From Chrysomallon squamiferum (lineage: Eukaryota > Mollusca > Gastropoda > Neomphalida > Peltospiridae), in the NCBI GenBank assembly GCA_012295275.1, contig CM022670.1, positions 12,887,083 to 12,951,082 of the forward strand: a DNA stretch of 64,000 nucleotides, given 5' to 3'. Below, in pieces: positions 13,280 to 25,719 of this stretch. A model generated the notes under the pieces. It was not told the origin of the DNA, ran no database searches, and was given only the letters and a program-made list of their open reading frames with translations. The translations under genes were made by a program, and so were the position numbers. Positions within the stretch are counted from its first letter, which is position 1. Each line of letters opens with the position of its first letter.

Positions 13280-14920
13280 GTTTTTATCATCATTTGCTTG
13301 AATAGGTATAAAATTTTAAAACCATTCTGAATTCCAAAGAATTTGTACTTTTCTTAAGGAAACCTCTGTACTTCAACTTTGTTAAACACTTGGTATTTTA
13401 GTTGTAACTGTTGGCAGTCACGCTATGATTGCAAGATTAGATCCCAGATTGTAAAAAGAGGTGCCACCATAATGATAGAGTTTAAAGTTGAAAAGAGCTG
13501 AATAAAAAAAACAAATGAATAAAATATTGGTCAGCCAAAAAAAATCAGAAGACATGCACCTGGTTTGCCACTCCATTCCAGATTTTGATGTAGACTTTAA
13601 AAAAGAAAACAACTTACTGAATATCATTGAAAGAGAATTCATAATTATCCTAGACTGATGTTGTTATGTGTAGTCACAAAATGAAATAAACTAAACAGAA
13701 CATTATTCAGAAAAAGCACTAAAGATATTTTGATTTTCTCTACCCATTCATAACAACACTTTATGAAAAATCTACATTTCAAGGTTGAACAAGTCCAAAA
13801 GGCTGGACCAAGCTCCCCACCTTTAAAAGATCGTATTTCATCTCCATTCCACTTGACTCTGTTTAGATTTATCAGGTCTGGTATCAGCTTCAAGCTGCCA
13901 GGTATGAACATAAAAATATTTATGTTTCAGCAGCCAGGCAATTTTTATTAAATAAAATACAATAAGTTAGCTTAATGCAAATATTAAATATTCAGATTTT
14001 ATATGCCAGTCTATGAACATTGTGGAGCTATTAATCTTAACTGAAGCAAAAACAGATGCTCTTCCCATGACAGGCATACTTAAAAAAAAAAAATGTTCTA
14101 ATGTAAATATACATGAAAAAAGAAAGGAAATTATCTATGCCTTTGCTATTTATATATGGTAGCAAGATAAAGATTGGTTTGGTTTGTAAGACAAAAACAC
14201 ATATGTATGCTTATCTACTTTATGGAGGACAAGTTAAAAGCTTATATGGTTTATTGTTGCACTTAAAAATTTGGTGATGTGATTTTTCTGGTGCATTATT
14301 ATATAATTATTTGTTGTATGGTGGCACGATAGAAGCTTTAATATCAAATAAGCTTTTGTGGTTGTGTGATAGAAAACTACAGGACCATACTGATCAAAGA
14401 TGACATATATACTACATTTTATGGTGTAGAGATTGAGCATTACAAATTTTGGTATTCATCTTTTATCTAAACAGCTGTAAATGTTTAGCTTCATTGTTTT
14501 GACATGTTGTTATGGAGGAAAGTCTAATTTTTAAATGCATGAAAGCATGTGCATTATTTCAAAACTGGCATTATTTCAAAACTTGCATGAACCAAACATT
14601 ACAGTCCTCAAAATGTATGTAAGAATCATTACTTGAGAACCATCCAGATCTTTAGAATATCTTGCCCATACTTTGTTCTCATTGAATAGTCAGCATATAT
14701 GTCATCAGATGAATTTGCTTGCTATTATGTTTACAAGTAAAGCGCTGGTTGCAGTTTGATAAGCTTAGCAGTTTCAGTGATACAGACTATTAAAAGTTAA
14801 TATATATTCTTAAAAGTTAATATATTTTCTTGAAAGTCAGTACAGTGAATGAGTGATAAAGGAGAATTAGGATTGATTTATGACAACTGAATTATGCTGT
14901 AAATAGTGTTATGTGTGTAT

Positions 14921-14981
14921 AATTTAGTCATTTTTAGTCATAATTTAGTCATTTATTAGTCATAATTTAGTCATTTATTCT
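14921..14981. repeat. Short tandem repeat of TTTAGTCAT phrases
   Basis: The phrase ATTTAGTCATTTATTAGTCA and close variants repeat about three times. Confidence 0.7.
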
Positions 14982-16980
14982 TTCATGTCACTGGCTTTGA
15001 ATTTCAACTGGCAAATGATCTGTTAGATGAACGTGTGACCTTTAACATTAATGTATTAAAGAGCTGTCATATGGTAAACAGCTTTATACTGACAAATATA
15101 TATTTATCCCAGTATATATGTACAACAGTATAAAATTCACACTGCCCATGAGTGATATGTAATATAACACTACTGGGATAGACCCATGAAAGATGATGGG
15201 CAGGGTTTTAGATAAACTGGTATTCATAGATTGCAGTAAAGTAAAGAAATAAGAATTATTGAGTTTTTAAGTGAATTACATACAACAGAACAAATAATAA
15301 ATGCTACTTTGTAATACAGGAAAGCATTGACAGAAAAACAGTCTTTCTTAATATATCATCCAGTCCCTGGATCTATCCTTGGAAAGATGTTTTAGAAAAA
15401 AGAAAAACTAGAAAATACCTGCAAAACATCAATAGTGTGAAAAGCAGGCTCTGGTTTCACAAATGAAAATAAACACCACCAATCAGAGATGTGATCTAAG
15501 GTGTGAAAGATATCTTTAGTAGTGAGGATCAGTGACTGTTTCACTATGGTACTAACATGATATCTCATGCCAACCCACTAAACACAATTCAGTATTTCAC
15601 ATTACTCAGGCAGGTTCATCGGTACCTTACTATATTATCTGTTATCTCTGGATTCCTGCCAGTACATACATCTCTGAATGTTCATTCTGAATGATGCTTG
15701 CTTTTAGCCATGCTGAGTAAATAATGATGTTAATAATCATTATTTTAGTTTTTACTTTTTATTTTTTTATGATCATTACCATCATCATCACCTTCTTCAT
15801 TTACCATATTCATCATTTATGTTATGCTGTTAAACACTGATTAATTGAGGCATTTACTGATTCTTTTATTCATTAATTTTATGCTTTACATTTGACCAGC
15901 ATCATTATACATTTAATTCTTAAATGTAAACATATTTAGATTTCCTACCCATGTGAAAAATGTATATGGATTCTTTCTTGACATGCAATACAGAAAGAAA
16001 TATGAGTGTTTACGTTCCAGATGTTGATGCTCTAATGTTTTTAACCATTTAAAAAATTCTGAAAAATGCAAGTCATCAGAAAGCAGAAAGAATAAACCAT
16101 ATATCCAGTCTTAACAAAATCTGAATATATACATTTGTATGTAAACAAAAACACTACACTGATCATTAAATTAAAAAATAACAATATGATAATAAAAAAA
16201 TAAAATAAATAAAGTTGTGTTTGTGAGTATTGTGCATGAAGGCAACACAAGCATACACACAATGTTACAGAATATCTAAACACACATTATACATACACAT
16301 TATTCAGTTAAACACAGCTAACATTTAAACCTCATATAACATGTGACATACTTCCTACTATCAGTTAAACATTGATATATGAAGGGCTGGAGACTCCCAC
16401 AAGTCTGCTTTCCATCAAAACATTACAAAAGCCGGAAAGACTTGAACAATTTTTAGACAATGTGTGCTCTCCAAGCTATCATAGAGCTTATCTCTCTGTA
16501 CAGTATCTGTTTGTATAGAACCTCTTTTGTGGATTATCCTGTTAATTTATTACTCTCATTGTTTAATCTACTGAAACTACTATACAGATATTTAACCTGT
16601 ATATGAGACTTAATCTATTCTACTACATATAGCATAGTGTGTAATAACTGAGCCTTCCAGTATTAAAGATATTGAACTTGTAGTGTGTAATATACTTGAT
16701 AAGAGAAGAACTATCTGTCATACACGCAAGGATATTGTCAGCAGTATAATGACCTTAACACAAAACCCGCTGATCTGCTTCACTGAAGTTGGTTATGTTA
16801 CGACTCATGGATAATTTATTGTTTATTGACATAATGTTCCAGCCAAAGACTCAACATCTGTTTTAACCATTGTTTTTTTTTGGAACATTTTTAATTTTTT
16901 TTTTTATTTGGTTATTTTTATATTGTTTCAGAAAGCTATTTAAACAGTAGCAGAAAAATGCAAATTCATTTATCAGCTAT

Positions 16981-17307
16981 ATACTTACTTTAATTAGGTC
17001 AGTGCGGTTTTCTTTTCTCGTACCTGCGACCAGTGGACACCTTGAAGTTTGATATGTGATGACGTATTTCTCAATGGTGTCCACAGACTTAAGTTGTTTT
17101 TTGTGACAGCCAATGTCGGCCATCTATTTCAATCTCACTTCGGAGATTTCTAAAAGTGCTGCAAAGCATGGTGTGATCAAACGGGGGATTGTTTGAACAA
17201 GGGGTGTAGGTGTTGGAATGGCCTGAGGAGATAGCCGCTTTTACCTGTGGCATTTCATTGACCATTGATTACGTTTTGTTAGGAGGGAACAAAGAAATAT
17301 TACAGAT
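16981..17307 (+). promoter_or_regulatory. Probable promoter and 5' UTR of alternative first exon C
   Basis: This stretch has markedly more G+C and more CpG dinucleotides than its surroundings. It contains a CRE-like TGACGTAT at 17060-17067, placed near the centre of a perfect 9-base inverted repeat (17033-17041 and 17076-17084). It directly precedes a first coding exon. No TATA box at a defined distance was identified, and the start of transcription is unknown. Confidence 0.45.
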
Positions 17308-17352
17308 ATGTTTAGATGTCTGGGGAAGAAAAAGAAAAAGAAGAAATCTGAG
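17308..17352 (+). CDS. MACF1/shot: Candidate alternative first exon C, poly-lysine N-terminus (15 residues)
   Basis: The frame follows a TGA at 17266 and reads MFRCLGKKKKKKKSE before the donor GAG|GTAATG. It ends in phase 0, so it joins CH2 in frame. A cysteine at position 4 followed by seven lysines is the kind of head that could bind acidic membrane lipids, possibly with S-acylation of the cysteine; that is inference. It is the first exon nearest to CH2 (3.9 kb) and the only one behind a CpG-richer region. Short length makes chance occurrence possible, but stop, ATG, phase and donor all fit. Confidence 0.65.
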
Positions 17353-17564
17353 GTAATGAACTTTTACTGTAAATAGTCTTTGACATGAAAGACTTTTTTA
17401 TTTTTTGCTGTTTGTTTTTACTTCTTTTTTTTTTTTTTTTTTGGAAGAAAGAAAAGAAGAATTTAAAATAAAACTGATAATAATAATAATAATTATAATA
17501 ATAATAAAAATATTAAGTACCTTTATCCAAAATACATCTATTTAACATTGGTGGGTTTTATTTT

Positions 17565-17575
17565 ATTTATTTATT

Positions 17576-17644
<69 letters not shown>

Positions 17645-17667
17645 GTTAATATTGCTATTATTATAAC

Positions 17668-17761
<94 letters not shown>
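17565..17761. repeat. Long ATT trinucleotide array ending in ACT units
   Basis: A nearly continuous TTA/ATT array with one short interruption near 17644-17671, changing to ACT triplets at 17732-17760. On the minus strand it gives a spurious poly-Asn/Ser frame. Confidence 0.97.
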
Positions 17762-17762
<1 letters not shown>

Positions 17763-18818
17763 TAGATGGTTAAAGAAAGAAAAGAAAAACAACTCATTCA
17801 TTTGTATATCCTTGAATTCATTTGTTCAAACAACACTTTATTTTTCTTTTGTGCTTCTCTGAAATTACTATCTGTAATCTTTAAGTATACACTTATTTGG
17901 CACAACAAATGAATATATAGTCCTTTATAATAGCATTTCTAATTAAACTGACAAATTATTATTTTATGAATTTTATAATGGAATACAAAGATTATTTATG
18001 ATTAACTTACATGTGAGCAGTCCTAACCTAGAAACAGACAAATTTTGACAACATGCTCTGATCAGCATTTATAATCTAGTTATGTAATGAAACATAAAAC
18101 TGGTGACATTCTTATTGATATACATTAATTCACAGGTCACTAGAAAGATAACAACTTTAACAGCTATTATTATGGGTAAAGAGATTAAATAGAATTTGTA
18201 ACTGGTATGAATAAAAAAAATAACAATAATAACAGTAACAGTAATAATAAATATATAATGTAATAACAGTTAAAATATTAAAAATAATAATAAAATTGAG
18301 TTTTAAAAAAAGAAGCTAATTTAAAATGCAAAAAACTCTGAATAATTTTTAATTCATTTAAATAAAATAAGATAAAAAAAAAACAGAAACATTTTAAACT
18401 GATTTCAAAGAATACATGTTAAATAATTGTTTTTAACTAAATGACTCGAGTCTGTCTGTCTGTCTAAGTTTGTATAACAAACGTGATTTGTTTGTCATTC
18501 TCATTACAAACTTTGTTCTCTCTGTATTGACACTGTGTTGGCTACACTGACATAACTGTCTTTATATACACTCAGTTTCCCAATTTCATGTGAGCTTGTC
18601 AGAAACAAAACACTGGCTATGCAGCCATTACAGACAAACCTTAGTACTGATAGGATCTGAGATGACATCTTTGTACTGCTTCTTTTCAGAACTAACTATG
18701 GAAGCAGTAAACATTTAACAGTACCTTCTTCTAAGAAATCAGTTGTACTATAATACCAATTTTGATTTGGGCAAATAAGCCAGGTTTATGTATATACATC
18801 CAAATAGATCTTTTTCCT

Positions 18819-18868
18819 TTTATTTGATTTGATTTGATTTGATTTTGTTTTATTTGATTTGATTTATT
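18819..18868. repeat. TTTGA pentanucleotide array
   Basis: Repeated TTTGATTTGA units, partly degraded to TTTTATTTGA. Confidence 0.85.
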
Positions 18869-21218
18869 TTATTTATATTTCTTTTTCTTCTTTTTTCTTT
18901 TTTTTAAATATTTATTCATGACAAAACAAGTAAGATATAGATCACATCTGAATGACTGGTTTAGTGATTCAAACAGAAACAATATGAGTCCAGGAGTAGT
19001 AGGAAATAAAATATTTTTAGTGGATGAGTGAATGTATGTACACATACAACAACAACACATGTAGACAAACACACACACATACAAAGACATGAACAAGTAT
19101 ATACATACTTTCATATACTTCCTTTTTTATAAACAACATATCTCTTATTTGAATTGTCATAAAGTTATCATCTGGTTTTGAAATGCTAAGACTTTGACAA
19201 TTATAAGTTCATCAGTGTTCACATCACATAGCATGCATGTCAAGTGAAGTGTCCTGTGTTTATACAGCAGTGTTTTACATAGCTTGATGTTTGTAGAGCT
19301 ACCATTATGTCTACACTGTTCATTCCTAAAGAAATTAAACTTGTTTGGTGTGAACAAGTCTGCTTCATTATCTTATTTGTGGCATGGCATACCAGCTTGG
19401 CCTTATAATCAACTATGTCAGGCTATACAGCAGTTTGGGACATAGTATCTTTTTGATGTTATGTTCAGTGACAGTCTTGCATATACATACTTAAATCATG
19501 AACAAACCTATTATATATCCTCATATCTGAGTTTGATACTGTTTTTTTTTTTTTTTTTTTGAATCAGCAAAATATCAAAATGTTACAAAACATGTTGCTG
19601 TTGTTGTTATTGAAATTGCATTATTTGAAATTAATTTTTGTAAAAGAGTCCCCTTATTTAAATTTTATTACATTAAACATTTTTTACATTAAAATTTATC
19701 ATTTACGAAAGTTTTACATTAAAATTTATTATATGAATTTGTTATATTTTTACACTATATATTTTTACATGATCTGGTTAATTACAATAACTACAAAAAT
19801 TAAAGTAAATAAATAAAGAGCTGTACCCAGTGTAATAAATAATTCACATCACTTACAATGTACTTCACATTTTACAGGTAAATTTTTCATTTACAGTAAT
19901 TTTTCTTTTCATATTTATCCTGTTGCCAGTTATATTGGGTGCTTTTTAAAAGATTTATTTTTGAGCATAAAATATACATTTCTGGAATGCTCAGTTTAAG
20001 ATGAAATCAAATTATTATTTTTTACTTAAATTATATATTATTGCTTAAAACTACTCTTTAGTTTCATCATTTGTTTTCATCTTCTAATTATTATTAGTAC
20101 TAATATTAATTTAAGTGCATCTTGTTAAAATATTATTTATATATATATTTGATTTTCTTCAGTTTTAAACACCATTTATAATTTCATTAGTAGATATGTT
20201 CTGCAGTATATTTGTTTTTTACTTGTTTTATTTTTGTATTTGTTTAATTTTTTTTACCTGACATTTGAAAATTTTCATTTTTATTCATGTATCTGTTTTT
20301 TTCTGGTTTTTCTTTGTTTCAGTTTGTAACAATATACTGTAAATTACTTTCTTTGATCTCTGCAATTTTTATGAAAAACATAAATGACATTGTTTATGGA
20401 TTTAAATTTTTGCACATGTCAGATGAGTTGATATTGTTGAAGAAATATTCTTTCTTTCCTTTTTTTCTTAAATATGTTTCTAAAATTCACACTAAATCTG
20501 CAAAATTCAATTTTTTTTTTTATTGTTCATGAAATTAAAGTATTTTACAGAAATCAGTTTTAAAAGTTTTAAATTCTGTTATGTATATGTTTTATGCAGG
20601 TCTTATTTTATTTAGTTGTTAAATATAAAATAATTGTTTTATACCTTATTCACAGTATTTGAAGATCTTGCCTGTTTAATTGTACATTTTACATGTATTT
20701 TATTTTATTTATCTTTTCTTTTTTATTTCTTTTTTTTTCTTGTTTTTTACAAATATTTTTAAATTATTACTGTATAATACATTTTTGCCTATTTCATTGT
20801 CATATCCTTGTCAAGTATTTGCTAGTTTTGGTATCTTTTAATTTCTTGTTATTTAATTTGTTATTTAATGTATTTTTAAATAGAATCTAACAGAAATTTC
20901 AATGTAAAATATTTATAATTCTGACAGTTGTTGTGTTTGTTTAGGCACTGTCTTTGTTTTACTGTTTAACCATTATATTTAATTGTTCAGTCTATTATAA
21001 AATTCAGTCTACTGTATTTAAGTTGAATTTACTAAATTTTAGTTTAATCTATTGTTGTTGTTTTATAAATTTAATCTATTAATGTTTTTAATTTTCAATA
21101 CTGACTTTTTCTTTTATCTTGTTTTTTTTGTTTTTTTTTTTTTTATTGAGGAACTAGCATCTGTATTTGACAATTTAGTCAGTTGAATTTTCACAGTTGG
21201 CACTGTTGTATATTTCAG

Positions 21219-21382
21219 GTGTCTGATGTGGTGGTACCAGGACAACAGGACTTGACTGCTCGGGATGCCTTACTTCTGTGGAGCAGACGCACCGTGGAAG
21301 GCTTCCCTGGTGTCAACATCAAAGATTTCTCCAGCAGCTGGAGGGATGGCAAAGCATTCCTAGCCATTGCACATCGTCACAG
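21219..21382 (+). CDS. MACF1/shot: CH2 domain exon 1 (start of the second calponin-homology domain)
   Basis: After TTTCAG the exon reads in phase 0, starting [20 protein letters not shown] and running through [20 protein letters not shown]. This matches the inter-CH linker and first half of spectraplakin CH2, with the family's LLLW and [11 protein letters not shown] motifs. In relatives this point follows the end of CH1, so a CH1 exon ending in phase 0 is expected upstream of the window. Ends in phase 2 (AG|GTACAA), splitting the Arg codon of HRHR-PDLVD. Confidence 0.97.
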
Positions 21383-21839
21383 GTACAATCAGTTTGTAAA
21401 CTCGATTCAAAATATTTATTTTTGTAATGTGGGAAATTTTAAATGATCATTAATACATGTTTTAAAAGTTGAAATCCAGATAATATTCAAGTTCATGAGT
21501 TAACATCATGATATGATGAAACATGGATTGCTCTACAGACTTGTAAAATTTAAAAGCTCTTTTAAATGATTTTTTGATGATTTGAAGAGGTGTTTTAAGT
21601 AATTTTATTTACCATACATTTTTATACTTTTTATTAGGTGAGAAATTGCAGAAATCTTCATTACAATGTAGATTTTAAGTTATTTTATTTAAAGATTATA
21701 TATTATTGTCACACACTCTATAACAAGATTAAATTTGGTTTATTTTAACTATTATTTTTGACACATTATTTTTATAACAAGGTAGATTTTGAGTGTTTTT
21801 TAGTTAAGAAATTTCTATCATAATTAAAATGCTTTGCAG

Positions 21840-21955
21840 ACCGGATCTTGTTGATGTCAGAAGAGCCAAACAGAGCAGCAACAAACAAAATCTAGAAACG
21901 GCTTTCAGACTTTATGAGCGAGAATTCGGAGTGACAAGATTGCTCGATCCAGAAG
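21840..21955 (+). CDS. MACF1/shot: CH2 domain exon 2
   Basis: Completes HR-PDLVDVRRAKQSSNKQNLE and runs to GVTRLLDPE, the standard CH2 centre. Phase 2 in, phase 1 out (GAAG|GTACAA). Confidence 0.97.
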
Positions 21956-22631
21956 GTACAAAGACAGTTTCATTAATTTAAAAAAATTACAACTCACTTG
22001 TCTCTGTCTGAAATTACAGCCAGAACCAATCAGTAAGTCAGAATATTAAAGACTGTACTGTGTTGCATTGCTGTCTATATGAATGTACATGTAAAAGATT
22101 CCATGCTGTTAATGAGAAAATGCATACGGATTTTTTCTGAAAATGTCTACATCTGCAATACCAGCTATTTGATAATCAGAAACAGATGATTGAACATTAT
22201 TTGTTTTTTAAGAGGTGTCACTAAGTGTAAACAAACAAAATATTACAAATATTTAATACATGTGACTGCATGTTTGCACATGTACAACAAAGAAGAAAAA
22301 AATACAGAAGAAAAGCAAAAATTAGGAAAACAGAAAAAAAAGTTAAAAAGATAAGAGAAGATACTGAAATGTTCAAACATCTTAAGGAATAAGATTTATG
22401 TTACATCTGCAACAATTTTCTAGAACATGGTTTTTATTTGATATTAGCATTGCACAACCTAATTTTATATGCATCTAAACGTTGTGCAAGATAATGTTAT
22501 TCAATACACAATTTATATTAGTTATATAACATAACGCCTATATCTGTCTACCTGTTATGCAACTTAATTATTTTTTTGTGAGCCCTAGAATTACAGAAGA
22601 TATTTTATTACATGTATTTTCCTCTGTACAG

Positions 22632-22738
22632 ATATTGATGTGCATTCACCTGATGAGCGTTCTGTGATCACCTACGTGTCTTCTCTGTATGATGTCTTTC
22701 CTGAAGTTCCCACTGTAGAACAGTCGCTCAGGGACAAT
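22632..22738 (+). CDS. MACF1/shot: CH2 domain exon 3 (end of CH2)
   Basis: Encodes [20 protein letters not shown] then DVFPEVP, the diagnostic C-terminus of a spectraplakin/plectin CH2. Phase 1 in, phase 0 out at GAC AAT|GTAAGA. Confidence 0.97.
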
Positions 22739-23031
22739 GTAAGAGTTTGTTCTTGTTATCATGACCTATCGTCATTATTTTGAATATAATTACATGCAAA
22801 TGACTTTATCAAGAAAATGTTAGATGATGGTTTTAACTTTGTGAAATTCTCATTTCAAAATCTTTAAAGAATTAATAATATAATCATAATAATAATTCAT
22901 GGATTATGTCAGAAAATAACTTAATGTTACCTTCCTATAATTTGTTAGATTCTTACATGATAATAATGAAAGAATACAAGATTTCTATCAAATGATTTCA
23001 TTTGTTTTATTGCTTTTAAAAATAATTTTAG

Positions 23032-23151
23032 GAAAGACAACTGAAAACTGATGAGTACCAAGACTTGGCATCATCACTGTTGACATGGTTAGTGTCCACA
23101 ATTGGCATGTTGGAACAAAGAGATTTTCCTGCCACACTCATAGAACTTAAG
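23032..23151 (+). CDS. MACF1/shot: Plakin domain exon: first spectrin-like repeat
   Basis: Forty codons, phase 0-0, including YQDLASSLLTWLVSTIGMLE and then RDFPATLIELK. It matches the start of the first plakin-domain spectrin repeat that follows CH2 in the family. Confidence 0.93.
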
Positions 23152-23549
23152 GTATGATTATGTTCATTTTTATGTTGCTTTATGAAAGCATAATGCTATA
23201 TTTTTTTGTTCTAAAGAAATTGAACTTACAATTGTATTGTCTGAATAAAATTTTTATTTTTAGTTTTAATCTTTATAGCTATAGCCTTATTTGAGTGCCA
23301 AGAATAATTTGAATTTATTTTAAAACATTAATACCTTTGTCACACTTGCATATATTTTTTTTCTTCTGTTGATATACATTTTATTTTTGTTTTATCAAAA
23401 ATACAGTTATGTCTCTGCTGAATTAAAATTTCCCATGATTAGCTTAAATTATTGAATGTAAGGATTTAAACAAAATATTTTAGAAGAGAATAAAAGTAAC
23501 AAACACAATTTCTCTTAACTTTTAAACTGAAGAATGTTTTTAATTTCAG

Positions 23550-23645
23550 AAACGGTTGTCAGATTTCAATCGATTCAGACTCGAAGAGATTCCACCTCGA
23601 CTGGAAACAAAACAAAAACTGCTGAAGTTGTTTGAGGAAATACAG
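23550..23645 (+). CDS. MACF1/shot: Plakin domain exon: first spectrin-like repeat, helix B
   Basis: Thirty-two codons, phase 0-0, KRLSDFNRFRLEEIPPRLET and onward. The FR.EE.PP.L..K phrase is typical of plakin proteins at this point. Confidence 0.95.
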
Positions 23646-24198
23646 GTATTGTTTTTGCATACATTAATAAAGTGGAAATGATAATAATTTGAAAAAAAGA
23701 AATATGTAAACCAACTAACATTCTCAACTAAATAAATAAAAATAATAACTGAATAATCAGGCTGACATTAACAAAATGTCTTTCTGAGAATTTTATGACA
23801 GGATTGTTTGCACAGAATTTGTTTTTCTTTCTTTTTTTAAATAAGCAAAATATAATGTAAAACATATTTCACTGAAAATTTATTTTACTGATTCAAAAGC
23901 TGTTATTCATTTCTATTGTTGTTGTTTTTTTAAATATATAAATGAATTCATAAATAAATATTAAAGTACAAGAGTATAATTATATATTTATCCTTATACA
24001 AAACAGAACCAAAAAGTGTGATCTGAATGTATGAATAATAAAATGTTTTTCATTGAAACTCAAAACTGGAAAAATTTGTATTAAATAAATATGTTGATGT
24101 TACCAGTGATAATTTGTTTTAACGTTTGTTTATAGTGTATCTCAGACATTGTCTGATAATCTAACAACCAGTGACAATTTTTCTTTATCATTTGTCAG

Positions 24199-24329
24199 GG
24201 ATTGACATCAGACATGTCACAAACAGGAATCAGCGAAGAACTTCTTCCAGAAAACATCATTCGTCTGTGGAACAAGTTTGTTGCAGTGCAACAAGAAAAA
24301 GACATGGCTTTCCAGGCCGAAATACTTAG
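24199..24329 (+). CDS. MACF1/shot: Plakin domain exon: first spectrin-like repeat, helix C
   Basis: Begins GLTSDMSQTGISEELLPENI and ends in AEILR with the Arg codon split (phase 0 in, 2 out). A long intron of 969 bases follows. Confidence 0.93.
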
Positions 24330-25298
24330 GTAATATTATCTTTTTATTCATTTATTTATATTTTTAAATTAAATTTTCACTCAGAATACTGGAATTTTGT
24401 GTGAAGTTATAAAACCCCCATCAGAATTAGTCCATATCAGTTTTGAGTCTTGTCCAAAATATATCAATGTCACACGTGTTCTAGTATGTTACAATGGTTA
24501 ATCCTAGTGCATGTTAAATTATTTATGTAGTCGTTCTTTTTTTTTCTTCTGTGCAGGTGTTTCTTCAGGTTATTTTCTCTGAGTATGCAATTTTTTGGAT
24601 AACAGGTGTTACAACTTCATTTAATCCCAGCATTAATTCCACTGAATATTTTCTTTAATACACCCATAAAAATGTCATCTGGATGACAGATTGATTACTT
24701 TATAATTTATCTTTTATTTAATTTTTTTTTTTTTTTATTTTTTTATGTGGTAATAATGGATTAGAATCATTCTAGAAAATCTGACTTTCTGGTAATTGCC
24801 ATTTCTTATAGTTTCAAACGAATTTTGTGTCCATTATAAAATAATTTTTTTTTTTAAATCTGTATTTTATATTTAAAAATAACAAAAATAAATAAATAAA
24901 TAATAATATAAATAAAAGTTACTATATAACCCCAAATTTTGTTCTTTGGTCATTCTGCAATTTTCCTGTAATTTAAGTCTTTTATTGTTAAATAGATCTA
25001 AAACATAAGATTTCAGACTACAAAACATGTACAATTTGGACTTCTAAATCACAATGTATTATTCATTCAAATAAAGCGGATATTTATAAATTGCTTTACT
25101 AAATAATAATTTTGATTCTTAACTGCATTTATCATTTTTTTCTCAATTTAATAACTGTTGCAAATCTGTCTTGCTGCGGTGTTATTCATTCTTTCTTTCT
25201 TAATTTAAATTGTTATCATTCCTTAAATGCATCTGTCAGTGAATTCTTGTCTTTCACATCTTTAAACAAATTTTAATAAACATTTTCTTTTTTCTCAG

Positions 25299-25556
25299 AC
25301 TAGAGAGACTGCAGCGACTGGCAGAAAAGATCCACAGAGAGGCAAAGTACAATGAAGACACATTACGGGATCAGGAGATACGCATTGGCGAGGAAGAGGC
25401 TCGCGTTGATGTCATACATCCATTTGAAGCTAAGAGAAGCTGTGACGCCATTGACCGATCACTGAGAAATGTGGAAGAGAACTTGAGAGGTTTGTTCCGA
25501 GATCTGCACAGTCTGCAGGATGGAAAATATCCTCAAGCAGATAACTTGTATAAAAG
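25299..25556 (+). CDS. MACF1/shot: Plakin domain exon spanning a repeat boundary
   Basis: Eighty-six codons with LERLQRLAEKIHREAKYNED early and, later, VEENLRGLFRDLHSLQDGKY followed by PQADNLYKR. In relatives the corresponding DGKY..A..LY.R phrase sits just before the same exon junction. Phase 2-2. Confidence 0.95.
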
Positions 25557-25597
25557 GTGAGAGTAATTGTGATTTATATACATTATATATATATAGG

Positions 25598-25719
25598 TTT
25601 TTTGTTTTTTTTACTGTTTGTTGATTGATTTATATTTTTAATTATTAATATTTGTTTGTTTTTTGTTTTTTTTACTGTTTGTTGATTGATTTATATTTTT
25701 AATTATTAATATTTGTTTG
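25598..25719. repeat. Perfect tandem duplication of 61 bases inside an intron
   Basis: Two adjacent, apparently identical 61-base T-rich units: the TTTACTGTTTG phrase recurs at an exact 61-base offset (A of ACTG at 25613 and 25674). It is either a recent duplication or an assembly artefact. Confidence 0.9.

Larger units (their letters stand above)
9218..17307. other. Intron or intergenic DNA between alternative first exons B and C
   Basis: No supported exon. It holds a 32-unit TG microsatellite, a 47-base poly(T), a poly(A) at 10666-10691 and a small TTTAGTCAT tandem repeat. A patch at 13418-13911 has open minus-strand frames and near-normal base composition that I could not identify. The 16.4-17.3 kb part is higher in complexity and leads into a probable promoter. 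Confidence 0.65.
17353..21218. other. Intron upstream of the CH2 exon
   Basis: Contains the long ATT/ACT array at 17565-17761, a TTTGA pentanucleotide array near 18819-18868 and, from about 19.55 kb, a 1.6 kb stretch unusually rich in T on the + strand. No exon recognised. Confidence 0.8.

Noticed and set aside
13763-13901. A + strand candidate first exon ending CCAG|GTATGA
   Set aside because: It ends in phase 1, which cannot join the phase-0 CH2 exon, and the phase-0 frame has no start codon.
17579-17797. Minus-strand poly-Asn/Ser open frame
   Set aside because: It is only the translation of an ATT/ACT microsatellite.
1-21218. CH1 domain exons
   Set aside because: Looked for the family's CH1 phrases (such as KTFTKW.N.HL and WTIILHFQ) and found none; CH1 is presumed to lie upstream.
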